A stretch of 64,000 nt of DNA from Cricetomys ansorgei (GCA_026225945.1 JAMJFZ010000597.1:4930001-4994000), one strand, 5' to 3'; positions 20,870-32,300 are shown, counted from the stretch's first letter. Made by a program: numbers and translations. The notes: generated by a model from the sequence alone, not told the origin.

Positions 20870-22365
20870 AAGCTGCCAGATAGGGGATAATGTGTAAAAA
20901 TCAATTATATTTCTACCATAAAATTTCTACAAGTTAAAATGAAGACAAAATATCCAATATTATCAATATCTATCATGTTGCCAGGATAAAGTCTAATAAA
21001 AGATATTACTTAAAGAATTTAAAGAAAATTTAAATGAATGAAGAGATCACGTTCATGCATCGGAAACTCGATGCCACGAGATGTCATTTCTCCCCCAAAG
21101 TATCTGTAGACTAGGCGAAGGCTAATAAAAACAGGTAACTTTTCCTATTGGCCCAAATTGATAAATGGATTTCAAAATTCAGATGGAAACTCAAAGGGCC
21201 AAGAATAGACAATATTGAAGAAGAATGGGTAATTTACATTGCTAGTTAACAAAATCAAGTATTCATTTGTAGGCATTTAGACAATACAGACTTATCACAA
21301 AGATAGGAAAAAAGTACCAATGACACCAAATTAATCCCAGAAAAAAGTACATCTGATTTGTGATTAACGCATTGCACAGGGAAAGAGAGCTTGTACAGTA
21401 AGCTTACTCCATGGAAAAATATGGCATTTTCCATTTTATTATTTTACACCAAAGAAATAATCAAATACCGTGGATAGTAGCTATAAGCATAAACAATAAA
21501 AACCATGAAGTTTTAGAAAATCTGGGCTCACGGTTTTATCATCTTTGAAATGTTAAAGGATAGAAAAATTACTAGGTGGAAAGAGAGTAAAAATTCCACG
21601 CCTGAGTGCAAATAATATATTTTGATGCCTACAGCCAACAGAGAGCAGGACTGAAAAATTTAGAGAGAACTCTCACCCAGCAACTAGAGAAAGAAAACAC
21701 AACAGAAGAAAGAAACAGGCAAAAGACTTAAGTACACACTGCACAAAGAGAACATCCAAATGGATGTTAATTAAATAAATGAAACCAACCATGTGGAAAG
21801 ATACTCCACTTCATTAACAAGGAAATGCAAATTAAGCCACAGTGAACCACTCACACCCACATCCTGGCTAAAGAAGTACAAGGCATGGCACTCCAAATCC
21901 AGGCAGGAGAGAACGAGGGACAAAGAGAGCTCTGCTCTGCTGCTGGCGGAAGCATAATTGGTACAGTTATTTTGGTAAAGTGTTTATCAGTGTCGAAGTG
22001 GAACACACACGCACACCTTATTACACAGCTGTTTCACTTCTAATTACACACCCAGTAGAAAGGCATTCACGGGCACAGCAATCACATGTTCTAGAATGAG
22101 TTGAGCAGAACTATCTGTAGTAGTTTTTTAAAAAAGGGTACTCCTTAAATATCCAAAACCAGTAGACAGAGTATATCAATTCAGCACGCTCATATATTAG
22201 AATGTTGTACAAACAGCCTACGTCTGCATAACAACATGAATTAATCTCAGAAAGCACGATACAGAGTATAGGGATACTAGCTGTTTATTACCCTATTTTT
22301 ATAGACTTCAGAAACAGGCAAAACTATGCTTTAGGGTGTTGAAACGATGGGTGGATGTTGTGACT
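20870..22365 (+). mobile_element. Ancient L1 (L1M-like) ORF2 3' half and 3'UTR
   Basis: About 1.5 kb of decayed L1. In order: AATTATATTTCTACC, TGAAGAGATCACGTTCATGC, ATTCAGATGGAAACTCAAAG, TTTGATGCCTACAG, AAAAGACTTAAGTACACACTG, GAAATGCAAATTAAGCCACA, TTGGTACAGTTATTTTGG, TTTCACTTCTAATTACACAC, AACAACATGAATTAATCTCA and AGAAACAGGCAAAACTATGC. All frames are broken by stops. Confidence 0.85.
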
Positions 22366-22601
22366 GGAACTTGCTACCCAGAAAGACTGTGAGCTGCTTG
22401 CTGGTCAGGTTCCAGTTCTTGATCTGTATTCACATGTTTAGTCTGTGAATATTCATTGAGTTCAACATGCATTTGAAAAGACCATTGCTCCAGTAGATAC
22501 TTACAAAACAAAGTCGAAACCAGAAACTCTACAGTGGCAGGATGAGGTTTAAGGGAAATATTTATTAGCACAAGGTAAACATTTAAAAAAACTGATAGCT
22601 A

Positions 22602-22870
22602 AGCCTGGGCAGATTGCACAGTGGCTGAAACACTTACTGTGTAAGCATGAGGACCAGAGTTCGGAACCCCAGCACCTGTGTGTAGATGCCAGGCCTGGTG
22701 GTACCCATAACCCCAGTTCTGGGTTGTAGAAAAAGGAAGATCTCTGGGGTTTGTTGCTTAACTGGTTTCATTTAATCGGTGAGTTTTAGCTTCAAAAAAA
22801 AGTCTCAAAAAATGAGGTGGAGAGAAATTAAAGAGGACATCTAACATTGACCTCTGGCCTCAACAAGCAT

Positions 22871-22911
<41 letters not shown>
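22602..22911 (+). mobile_element. B4A SINE with (CA)n tail
   Basis: Head GCCTGGGCAGATTGCACAGT, then TAAGCATGAGGACCAGAGTT, ACCCCAGCACCTGTGTG, AAAAATGAGGTGGAGAG, TTGACCTCTGGCCTCAAC, and a CA tail of about 20 units (22871-22910). Confidence 0.9.
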
Positions 22912-22917
<6 letters not shown>

Positions 22918-23405
22918 CTGCTATTTTTTTGTGACTGCTGCATAGCATAGATTATCCCTTGCTGATCACCTGCTGCAGTGGATACTACCACCTCCCTCTG
23001 ATGTTGCCGGGTGCCGGCTGACAAATGAGGTCCTATCTAAATCAGATTCTTCCACTGTGACTGAAATTTGTCAAGATCAGTGTCGTCTCACTAAGCATCA
23101 TCCGATTTGTGAACTGAACCCTGGCGATCAGTGGTGTCTGTTAACACAGAGTGACTACTCTGCTTTCCACATTTTTCTAAAACAGCCTGCCAAGTGAGTC
23201 AAAGAACCTCGAAAGAGCCATGGCTAAGGTTCCCCACAATCATCTCTAACAGATTTCACATGCAGATGTTCGATCTAGGGGAAAACCGGAAGTGGCTTCT
23301 GATGGTATTTTTGCAAGGTCCAGTGAAGCTAAGGAACATAGAGATGCCCAGATGCCCTTGTGGTCTGCCTCCTCGGTATTAACTGACTTCTGTACGAAGC
23401 TTCTC
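22912..23405. other. Unassigned sequence
   Basis: No repeat or gene recognised between the B4A and the next LTR. Confidence 0.4.
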
Positions 23406-23881
23406 TGTGTCAGGGTTCCCTTGAGAAACAGAACCGCTGGAAAGGGGCTCAAGTAGATTGGCTCACACACAGTCTAGACTGTCCAATGATGATCTTCCCT
23501 CTGGAGAGGCTGAGAACCTGGGAGCTGCTCAGCCTGTGAGGTGGGATCCCTCAGAAGTCACGAGCAGGCATTGAACGCCACGGAGGATTCCTGGAGGGCC
23601 ACTGGCCTTCAGTCCATGTCGGAAGGCTGAAGAAGCTGGGTTAGGATGGAAGTGAAGGATGGTGGTGTTGGCAGCAGCAGGGGCAGTGAGCAGGGTGGAT
23701 GAACGAAAGCATTTCCCTTGTATCTGCTCATGTCTGGTCCATCTACAGAAGATGCTCCTGTGCTTAGGGTGTGTCTTTCTACTTCAATTAACCTAATCAA
23801 GACAATCCCTCATAGGTGTTCCCAGAGGCTCGACTTGATTCTAGATCCAGTCAAGTTGATGCCCAACTGTGGCCATCACAT
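23406..23881 (-). mobile_element. MLT1-type MaLR LTR, antisense
   Basis: Starts TGTGTCAGGGTTCCCTTGAG, AAACAGAACCG, continues GATTGGCTCACACACAGTC, TTCAATTAACCTAATCAAGA, CAATCCCTCATAGGTGTTCC, and ends with GATCCAGTCAAGTTGATGCC and CCATCACA. This is the reversed order of MLT1-like LTRs. Confidence 0.7.
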
Positions 23882-25427
23882 TCTCCACCTGTTCTAATGA
23901 CCCGAAGACCAGTCCTCAGTGGTGATTTGTGTTGAATACCTACATCCATTGGTTTGTCTACACGCCTCCTTCATGTACAAAGGTTCAAAGTGGTTTATAG
24001 AGACATTGCTGTTGGAAACATCTTTAGAGCCTCTGCTAGCCCGTAGCTTCCTTCCTCTTGGTTCTGGCAAGGTGTAAGGAAGCCAGACTTGCACATCCTC
24101 CCTAATGATCCTGATGCGGAAGACGTAGTAGAGTGAGCAGACCCTGACTGTGCCGCCCACGATCTTTCTTCTGAGAATTCCAGGTTGGCACTTGGGGACT
24201 CCAGACATTTCCCATGGATGGGTTGCCCTGAGATCATGTCACTTTACAGAGGCAGGGGAATGAAGCTGACATATTAAGGAAAGACAAAGGGGATTGGAGA
24301 AAGAGAGGAGGGAAAGGAGGAGAATGGGGGACGGGTGGGAAGAGCAGGGGGAGAAAGGGAATCAGATGTTTTTGTTTTTGTCACTTCCTCAATCCTAGTT
24401 TTCCATCCTTTGGTTGGACACATCTACCCCTTGTCATGAAATAAATCCTTAATATTCCGGTGACCCTTCCCTGATCCTTTTAGCTTAAGCTAACTGAAAC
24501 ACACCCTCCACCAACAGTTTACATCTAAAATACAACATATGACACTAAAATTAGGGTACATTGATAATGTGATGGCAAATGGGAGATGAAACCCAAGGTT
24601 GGGATTGTGTGCAGAGAAAGCAAGGCTATTCAGGGAAGCCACAGACCCTGTGTGCTGATGGCTTAGCACCAGCATTGATGTTTCCTTCCTCAGGGGAGGA
24701 CTGCCAGGTACGAGCTGTGGTCAGCAACATGCTTTAAAGATCCTGGGGACATCTGAAAACGACTCCCCCCTTCAGAGACAGTGGTTGACTCGGTCTAGGC
24801 TGGCTTCTGAATGATGCCAAAGCTCACTGTGCTTCTAAAGTGTGGTGGGGTGGGCAACCACTGAGCTACAGGCTCCATCACACGAACAAAAAGAATTGAG
24901 TTAAACAAAACTGCTTCTTCAAGAGACACGCAGGATCAGTGCTGAGGCTTCAGAGGACCTTGCAGCACCCTAATTCAGAAAGCGTATGCGATCAACCAGC
25001 GGACTCCTCCACTGGGTCCCCTTAGTAAGCACCCAGCTATTCCCAAGTGAGAATGAAGGACCACCCCAAAGGACCAGCAGGAAAAGGACATTTCCGCAGT
25101 ACGGACCAGAGCATCTCTGCCGCTCAGATCCTCCCTAGATGGCTTTGGGAGGGCATGAGGACTGCAGAAACCAAAAGCAACCTTTCTTTAATCATTTGGT
25201 CTGTTGACAGCCATCAGCTCTGACTCCCAGGAAGTGTGAAGACTACCAGGAGAGAGAATTCCATGGCTGAGTCTGTTTTGGACAATTTCTTCATCACACA
25301 GGAGTCTTTCAGCTGCTCCGTGACTTTCTTTGCAGCACCTGACAGGTGGTATAGCCTGATGCAGGGCTTTCCTGGTCAGTTAGCGGGGTTAGGCTAGTGT
25401 TTCCCCAAGAGAGCTGAGTTGGTCATA
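23882..25427. other. Unassigned, with a polypurine tract
   Basis: A G/A-rich stretch at 24278-24360 (GAGGAGGGAAAGGAGGAG, GGGAAGAGCAGGGGGAG) is the only simple-sequence feature. A 104-codon minus-strand frame (23894-24208) has no recognisable domain. Confidence 0.4.
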
Positions 25428-25637
25428 GAGGTTGGAGAGATGGTTCAATGGTTAAAGCACTGGCTTCTCTTCAGAGGACAAGATTAGATCCCCAGCACCA
25501 CATGGTGCTTACAACCACCTGCAACTCCAGTCCCAGGAAATCTGATGCCCACTTCCTGCCTCTGTGGGCACAGGCATGCATATGGTGTACAGATATACAT
25601 GCAGGCAAAACCCTCATACACATAAAATAAATAAGAC
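25428..25637 (+). mobile_element. B3 SINE
   Basis: Full-length sense copy: AGGTTGGAGAGATGGTTCAA, TCTTCAGAGGACAAGATTAG, TCCCCAGCACCACATGGTGC, TGCAACTCCAGTCCCAGG, ATACATGCAGGCAAAACCCT and the tail CATAAAATAAATAAG. The tRNA-like A-box region is recognisable; no active Pol III unit is claimed. Confidence 0.92.
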
Positions 25638-25794
25638 TGAGGAGCCTGACAAGGACACAGACACAGAGAATGCAAAGAGTCAGCCTGGGGCCTCCTCTGC
25701 AGGCTGAGGTTCTCCCGAGGAAGCTCTCAGATGCACCCCAGCTCACAGCTCAATGGGTAACTGGACCCCGCATCTCTCCATCAGAGCAGAACAG

Positions 25795-26115
25795 CAATAA
25801 TTTTTGCTAAGCAAAACAAATTTACAGCAAGTGGGCCAAAATTCCCACCCATTCATAAAACACCTTGGTAAACACCCATGGAGCATTTAACCTTGAGAAA
25901 TATGGTTTCCAGGTGCCCTCTCAAAGCTAAATTGTTTGCAAAATATATGACTGTGTGACTGAATTAGTTAACTTGTTCCTTGGGGTTATTGACTGTAAGT
26001 CAGTTTAATATTGGAGATGTCTACCAAAAATGATGACTTTGTGGGAACATTGGATCAGTAGTCCTTCTGTATAACATTAATTAGATAGCAGATAAATTAT
26101 CTGTTTAGGTCCACG
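25795..26115. promoter_or_regulatory. Candidate conserved non-coding block with inverted GATA pair
   Basis: Non-repeat AT-rich DNA. 26090-26102 is AGATAA, one A, then TTATCT: two GATA sites in perfect inversion. It also has AACATTAATTAGATAG, CTGAATTAGTTAAC and TGGTAAACACCC. The motif layout is observed; regulatory function is inference. Confidence 0.35.
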
Positions 26116-26420
26116 GCTCGCAATACCACGGCACATAGGCATGACGCTCTCTTCCTATTTTTTCGGTTTCTTCTTTTTCTTTTTAATGATAAAGAGGGAT
26201 GTTCTGGTAGTCTAATCCCCTAGGAATCCTAGCAAGACTTTCAGGTGGAAATGAAACAGAACACAGGACAGAGTTCATATCTATTTTATCCCTTTGCAAA
26301 GTACCTCCTAAGTCATCTATCATCCACCAAATAATCTTATTGGGCAGCTACCGGAACAGGGGTCAACAGCCACCAGATAAATTTGGCCCAGAGGCTGTCT
26401 TAGCAGATCAGAGTGTGTAT

Positions 26421-26548
26421 TTTGTTGTTGTTTCTTGTTGTTTTGAGACAGGATGAGTTTGTAGTTCAGGCTGGCTTCAGACTCATAGTCTCCTTGCCTC
26501 AGCCTCCTCAGTGTTGCAATCAGAGGCATGCACCATTGGGCCTGGCAC
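26421..26548 (-). mobile_element. B1 (old) SINE, antisense
   Basis: TTTTGAGACAGGATGAGTTT, TAGTTCAGGCTGGCTTCAGA, TTGCCTCAGCCTCCTCAGTG and CATGCACCATTGGGCCTGGC read as a reversed B1. Confidence 0.85.
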
Positions 26549-26697
26549 TAATAATTTTTTACACATATAAAATGTAAAATGAAAGATGTCTAATATTTTG
26601 TGGCACATGATGTATTTTCACAAGTAAATAAACCTCAACCTACCCTGATTCAAGTTACCCTGATTAAATGCAGTGGGGCACACTTGTATGTACAGGT

Positions 26698-26699
<2 letters not shown>

Positions 26700-26733
<34 letters not shown>
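26700..26733. repeat. (CA)n microsatellite
   Basis: About 17 CA units. A (GT)n of about 14 units at 26824-26851 faces it across about 90 bp, so the two could pair as an imperfect hairpin. Confidence 0.95.
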
Positions 26734-26734
<1 letters not shown>

Positions 26735-26823
26735 ATGTGAAAGTAAGGAGATTGTTGGGAAGGGTTCACTGGAAAGGGAAAGTGTATAGAGAGGATAATA
26801 TGGGAGAAATACATCAACGTACA

Positions 26824-26851
<28 letters not shown>
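26824..26851. repeat. (GT)n microsatellite
   Basis: About 14 GT units, complementary in orientation to the CA run at 26700-26733. Confidence 0.95.
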
Positions 26852-26854
<3 letters not shown>

Positions 26855-27233
26855 CAAATAATTGAAAATACAGGAAATTCCAACTTCAGAGTCCATACAT
26901 TAGTGGTTACTAGAATTCAAACGCACTTGTGTGCAGGGTGACCAAAGCAGAACTCAATAGTTACACACAGAGAGCCAGTACTTACCCTCTGACCATTGAC
27001 AGAGGAGACTTTCAGGCCCCTTTCAAGGTGAACATTGCAGCATCCATACTGAGCCCATGGAACCCTCATGCAAACATCAAAATGCAAGGACATCACCAAT
27101 GACCTCTTCAAATCCCCTCACAGGTATTTAAGGAATAGAGCAAGTCAGTAGCAGGATAAACAGATATGCATTTTGATGAAATATCCAAAAATAACAGAGA
27201 ATAAAGGACGTAGTCTTACAAATTGGAATCACC

Positions 27234-27895
27234 TGGCTGGAGAAGTAGCTCAGTTGGTGTTGTGGTTTAAATGAGAAATGTCCTCCCAAGGCTTATTCAT
27301 TTGAATACATGGTCTGCTGCTCGTAAGTGCTGTTTGCGGGGGGGGTGGGAGGGTGGGGAGACTTTCTGGAGGAAGTATGTCACTGGGAGCAGGCTTTAAG
27401 AACTTACAGTCTGATTCCACTTCCCTACTTCCTACATGTTATTAAAATGTGATTAGCCAGCTTCCTGGTTCTGCTGCCGGTCTGCTCCTGCTGTTACAAA
27501 CTCTAGCCCTCTGGAACTGCAAACCCAAATACACCTCGTCTTTAAGTTGCTTTTAGCCACGGTATTTTATTACAGAAACAGAAGAGTAACTTCAGCAGAG
27601 TGCTTGCTGTGCAGGCACGAGGACCTGGGTTTGGGTGCCCAGCACCCATGTGAGAAGCCAGCATCCATGTGAGAAGCCAGGCATGGCCAGGCGCCTCTAA
27701 TGCTAGAGCTGAGGAGACTGGGCTGGAGCCCGCTGTCCTGTTAGTCAGGCTGAATCGGTGAGTTCAAAGTACAGTGAGAGATTCTGACTCAAAGAATAAG
27801 GTGGAGTGACTGAGGAAGACACCTGGCGCTGACTTCTGACCTCTACGCGTGCGCACATGTGAACAACTATATCCACATCGTACCATGTAACACAC
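27234..27895 (+). mobile_element. B4 SINE, split by an ORR1 LTR
   Basis: Head at 27234-27257 (GGCTGGAGAAGTAGCTCAGT); body resumes at 27595 with CAGAGTGCTTGCTGTGCAGG, GTTTGGGTGCCCAGCACCC, GGCTGAATCGGTGAGTTC, AGAATAAGGTGGAGTG, GAGGAAGACACCTGGCGCTG. The body contains a 20-bp tandem duplication (AGCAYCCATGTGAGAAGCC twice, about 27640-27680). Confidence 0.85.
27258..27594 (+). mobile_element. ORR1-type MaLR solo LTR nested in a B4
   Basis: It starts TGTTGTGGTTTAAATGAG and ends AGAGTAACTTCA. Inside are TTTGAATACATGGTCTGCTG, GGAGGAAGTATGTCACTGGG, AGCCAGCTTCCTGGTTCTGC and TTTAAGTTGCTTTTAGCCAC. The B4 sequence continues across it. I do not see a clean 5-bp duplication. Confidence 0.85.
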
Positions 27896-29403
27896 ACAAA
27901 ATGAACATTATCCTTATTTTTCAGTCTTTGAGTTAGTTATTTCAACAAATATATATTGGCACATGACTGCATAAGAAGTCACGTCCAGAGTTATGAAATA
28001 GACTAATGCCCCCAATCAGACCACTGGAGCCATTCTTGAGTGGTTCTGACACAGGGCATTTTGTTCAGGTGTTTTATTTAGCTTGAGGACTTTGTTTTAA
28101 TCAACTGTATAAAAATGAGAGGTTTTGCCAGGCTTCAGTAAGAAGGTGGTTTGAGATGTACAAGGTCTGAATAATTGTTCTTTCTTTGTAAAGCTGTGAA
28201 AATTAAATGTCTTGTACCTCAACCACTAAACACATGCCCCTGTAATTATTTCCTAGGCTTGACTTCTATTGCTAGTTGTTCTGGCTCGGATCAATTACAC
28301 CATGCAAGCTTCTAGTAAAGCCAGGAGCTGCCAGTCAGTCCTCTGTGTTCCTCGAGGCTGTTGTTCCCTCAGAGAAGGTGATTGAACACCTTGTGTTTTA
28401 GGATGCAGCAGGAAGGTAAACAGATTTAAGAAAGCCTCATTCCCCTTATTTGGAAGGGAAAGGAAAAATGTATTCCTTGGGGCAATTAAAGCACAGGCGA
28501 GGAACCCTGGGACAGGAGGCCCAATGGGCTCTGATTGACTTGGGATGACTAACTTAAATACAGGGAGGCTCTGGCAATTCTAGAGGGCATGGATGTTAGG
28601 AAGTGCTTCAGTTCTTGTAATAACTGTTGTCATCCCTTCATCTCTACAAAGTGACTTAGATCTTCAGGGAGGGCTACCCTATGGATCCTCTGGCCTTTCA
28701 GGGGGTGGGGGAAGGGTAAAATTGTGCTTCCGTGAGTGTTTACTTAGCATTGGCCTTCACTCCACAGAGAGTGAAATTGGGGAGCACCGAGGGCAGCTTT
28801 TATTTTTATTATATTTTTTGGCAGTTTTTATTTAAAGACATTTTTTAATTATTATTATTATTTTTTTTCAAATGCAAGGAAGCAAGCTCCAACCTCCCGT
28901 CTTTGTGGAGTGACATTTCCTCTTGCTATCACACCTATGGGAATGCGTTCTGGCTAACCAATATCAAAAAAAAAGAAAGGAAGATTTCTTTTTGTCACAA
29001 TTCTCATGGAAAGAAAAAAATGCAGAAATGAATGAGATTATTCCAATCATGAAAAGGAGTATAAAAGGTTAGGAGGGGATTAAAACAACAATAAAAGAGC
29101 AATGCGTACTGACCAAGAGTGTACATCACAATAAAAGCAAAAGGTTAGGGGTGTAAAAAGAATAGCGGAACTCAATGGACGAGTTCAGAAGAAAATGTGA
29201 AAGGCTGCACACGACAAAGAATTAAAGGTTAAGCATATAAAAGTAAACGCGATGAAAGATTAAGATAAAAGGATTAAAGGCATGAGGTAAAAAGTTTAAA
29301 AAAATAGAAAAAAATGAATAAATGGGATTTGCTGCTTAGGAACTAAAATTTAAAATGATGAAGCTAAGAATAAAGTCACGGAAGTGATGTCAGGTCAGAA
29401 TCC
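27896..29403. other. Unassigned AT-rich sequence
   Basis: Contains T-rich runs (28797-28870) and an A/G-rich zone (28970-29330) with many ATAAAA and AAGGTTAA words. I recognise no repeat family or gene. Confidence 0.4.
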
Positions 29404-29605
29404 TGGAGACTGGAGAGATCACTCGGCAGCTGAGAGCGCTTGCTGCTCTTTCCGAAGACCTGAGTTTGGTTCCCAGGACCCACGAGGGGCAGCTCACTAC
29501 CCTGTGACTCCAGCTCCAGGCCACCTGACGCCCTGCTCTGGTATCTCCCACCTGTGAGAACACACGCACACATGCGCACCTTTAAATATATATCTTAAAT
29601 AACGT
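29404..29605 (+). mobile_element. B3-class SINE
   Basis: GAGACTGGAGAGATCACTCG, GAGTTTGGTTCCCAGGACCC, GTGACTCCAGCTCCAGGCC, then ACACACGCACACATGCG and an AAATATATATC tail: a sense B3/B2-related SINE. Confidence 0.85.
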
Positions 29606-29660
29606 CTACATATTTATAACATGTGTGGGAGAAGATGAGGATAATGATGGCGGTGAACTG

Positions 29661-30050
29661 TGGCGGTGCTTAGTTTTTGTCGACATGACAAAATCTAGAG
29701 TCACCTCATAAGATGGAACCTCAACTGAGAGAAGGCCCTCATCCAGTCGGCCTGTAGGCAAGCCTGTGGGATATTTTCTTGATTGATAATTGATGTGGAT
29801 GATGCTATGGACAATGTCATCCCTGAGCAATTGGTCCTGAGTTATACGACAGAACAAAATGAACAATTCAGGACTGAAAAGCCAGGAGCGAGCCAGTCAG
29901 CAGTATTCCTCGACAACCTCTAGGTTACTGTCTTGAGTTCCTGTCCCAAGCTCCCTTGGTGCTGGACTGTAGTCTGCAAGGTGAACCCTTTCCTCCCTAA
30001 ATTGCTGTTGGTCATAGTCTTTACCATAGCAATAGAAAGTAAACTAGGGG
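29661..30050 (+). mobile_element. MaLR-type LTR (tgtcaacttgac class)
   Basis: TTAGTTTTTGTCGACATGAC, ATGGAACCTCAACTGAGAG, GTAGGCAAGCCTGTGGGATA, GGCTGAACAATT-like centre, GAACCCTTTCCTCCCTAAAT, TGCTGTTGGTCATAGTCTTT and a terminal AATAGAAAGTAAACTAG. The 3' end is shared with ORR1/MT LTRs; subfamily not assigned. Confidence 0.7.
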
Positions 30051-30350
30051 CGTGGTCTAGGTGTCGTCACTTATGAATTTTCATGTAATGCTTTCAAGAG
30101 TCATTTCAGATCAGTATTAAAGCTCCATAGCCCAGGTAAATATAATCACTTAATGCAAAACAAATGCTTAAAATGCACAGTGAAGCTGATGGAAACCCTC
30201 ATCCACTTGCTAGTTTACAGCTTATTGAATCCTAAAGTCTCCAGTGTCTCAGTTACAAGACTGGGAACATAAGCCTTTGTCTTGGTTACAAATAATAACT
30301 GTTGAGTTCCAGCTATGAGAGACAAAGACATCAGCTCACTTAGTTCCCAG

Positions 30351-30724
30351 CTGTCTTAGTTACTGTTCTATTGCTATGAAGTGACACCATGACCCAAGGC
30401 AACTAATAGAAAAAAAGGATTTAACCGGGGGCTTGCTTTAAGTTCAGAGGGTTAGTCCTTTATCATCATGGTGGGGAGCATAGGAGCATGTAGGCAGGCA
30501 TGTGCTGCAGAAGGAGCTGAGAGATCCACATCCTGACCTGCCAGCAGAAAGGGAAACACTGGTCTTTGGATGGGCTTTTTAAACTTCAAAGCTCACTCCC
30601 AGTGACACACTTCCTCCAACAAGGCCACACCCCTTAATCCTTTCCAAATAGTTCATCAACTAGTGACTAAGCATGCAAATAAATATATGAGCCTATGGGA
30701 GCCATTTCATACAAGCCACCCACC
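30351..30724 (-). mobile_element. ORR1-type MaLR LTR, antisense
   Basis: CTGTCTTAGTTACTGTTCTA, TTGCTATGAAGTGACACC, TTAGTCCTTTATCATCATGG, CTCACTCCCAGTGACACAC, TTCCTCCAACAAGGCCACAC, and ATATATGAGCCTATGGGAGC are reversed ORR1 landmarks in order. Confidence 0.85.
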
Positions 30725-30831
30725 GTCCCAGCCTAATTTGCCCTTCTATTCTCACAGATATTTTGCCAGAGCACATACTCATTGAATTCTAATATTCTTG
30801 TCTTTATCCTGGCTTTCACTGGGGTCTGTGG

Positions 30832-31230
30832 TTGTATTCATTGCTTGTCCTGTTGCTGTGACAAAAGCAACTTAAGGAGGGTGAGGTTTGTTTCAGCTCA
30901 TGGTCCATCATGGTGGGGCAGAAACAGCAGCAGCAGGAACTTGAGACATCTGTTCACATCGTGTTCACAGTCTGGAGAGAGACAAGTGCTGGTCCTCGTC
31001 CTGCTTCCTCCTTTATATGCAGTCTAAGACCGCAGCCCATGGAACAATGCTGCCTACAGATAAAGTGGGCCTTCCAACCTCAGCTGTCAGTCTAATTTAT
31101 ATAATCTTTCACATGCATGCCAAGAGACTAACCTAATCTAGATAGTACCTCACCAGTGCGCCCAGGGATTTGTCTCCTAGGTGATTTTAGAGCCTCTCAA
31201 GTAGACCATCAGGATTTACCATCACAGCAG
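30832..31230 (-). mobile_element. MT/ORR1-like MaLR LTR, antisense
   Basis: CCTGTTGCTGTGACAAAAGC, TCATGGTCCATCATGGTGG, CTTTATATGCAGTCTAAGAC, CTAACCTAATCTAGATAG, CCTAGGTGATTTTAGAGCC, and the terminus TTTACCATCACAGC. Same subtype as the inner LTR at 20186-20587. Confidence 0.75.
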
Positions 31231-31234
31231 TTAA

Positions 31235-32300
31235 AGGAATTTGCTAATTTCTGGCAATCTTTTAGCCAAGATTTCCCTGATAATCTTTTGTTTGAGAACT
31301 CATTCTTTATTATATTCCTCAAGAATGGCTCTTGAGAACAAAATTCCTAGCACACGTGTGTGGATATGTGTATACACACATACACTGTTTGAAAAATGGT
31401 TGAAAGACATTTGGACTGGGTATAAAAATCCTTATCTCTGGTTTCCTTCCCTTGAAAATATGATAAGACTTATTCTTTACCATACTGTGTTAAATGGTTT
31501 CACCTGACATTAGCTTTCTCTTCTAAGACATAGGTTTCTCTTATAAATTATGTTATATTTTTATTTGGTTGTTCCAAGTGTTCTTTATCTTTAGGGTATA
31601 ATAATTATTAAAGGATGTCCCAGTTTTGACCATTTGGTTTCAGTTTTCCCTACTATATCATCTGTCTTTTCCATGTCAAGTCTTCTTTAATTTCATCTAA
31701 ATGTTATTGAATTATATATTTTAAGTATTTCGTTTGTCATAGTTCTGACATTATTCTTTGGAGACATCAATCATCTATATATTAGAGTTTCTGCATATCT
31801 TCTTCTTATTTTTTCCATAATTCCTTTTATCTTTTCATTTATTTCCATTTCATTTATTCTGTCTTTATATTTTTATCTTCTGTATCATCTACAATGCTCT
31901 TTCTTTTTAAAACTGTAATATGTTCTTTATTTCTGGGGGAAAATATCTCCTTTTTTATTTCCAAATTACTAGTTTTCACCTCATTATTACTTGAATTCTT
32001 TTTTTTGCTTTTTTTTTTCAAGATAAGGTTTTTCTGTGTAGCCCTGGCTGTCCTGAAACTCCCTCTGTAGACCATGCTGGCCTCAAACTCGTAGATCCAC
32101 ATGCCTCTGCCTCCCGAGTGCTGGGATTAAAGGCGTGAGTGCTGGGATTAAAGGCGTGTGCCAGCACCGCCTGGCATGTTCTGCTATTTTCATCTCCACC
32201 ACCACATGTAATATAATTATAATTTTACAGTGGTGTATTTGGTTATGATGTATGTATAATGTTCCACATCTGATGAAAGTCTTTCTAGTTATTCAGTATT
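31235..32300 (-). mobile_element. Old L1/HAL1-like fragment, antisense, split by a B1
   Basis: GGTTGAAAGACATTTGGACT, GGGTATAAAAATCC, the very T-rich TTAATTTCATCTAAATG and TTTTTCCATAATTCC series, and CTTTATTTCTGGGGG resemble reversed old L1M/HAL1 sequence. B1 interrupts at 31998-32176. Sequence from 32300 to 32940 may be a further part, but I cannot support it. Confidence 0.5.
31998..32176 (-). mobile_element. B1 SINE, antisense, relatively young, with internal duplication
   Basis: TTTTCTGTGTAGCCCTGGCT, GTAGACCATGCTGGCCTC and TGCCTCTGCCTCCCGAGTGC are close to B1 consensus. AGTGCTGGGATTAAAGGCGT occurs twice in tandem (about 32116-32158). The 5' head, read in reverse, ends CACCGCCTGGC. Confidence 0.93.

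Noticed and set aside
25428..25637. tRNA gene or Pol III gene from tRNA-like A/B-box sequence
   Set aside because: The sequence is the tRNA-derived head of a B3 SINE; no cloverleaf with intact anticodon arm is supported.
27258..27594. 5-bp target-site duplication for the nested ORR1
   Set aside because: Left flank GTTGG and right flank GCAGA do not match, so no duplication is claimed.
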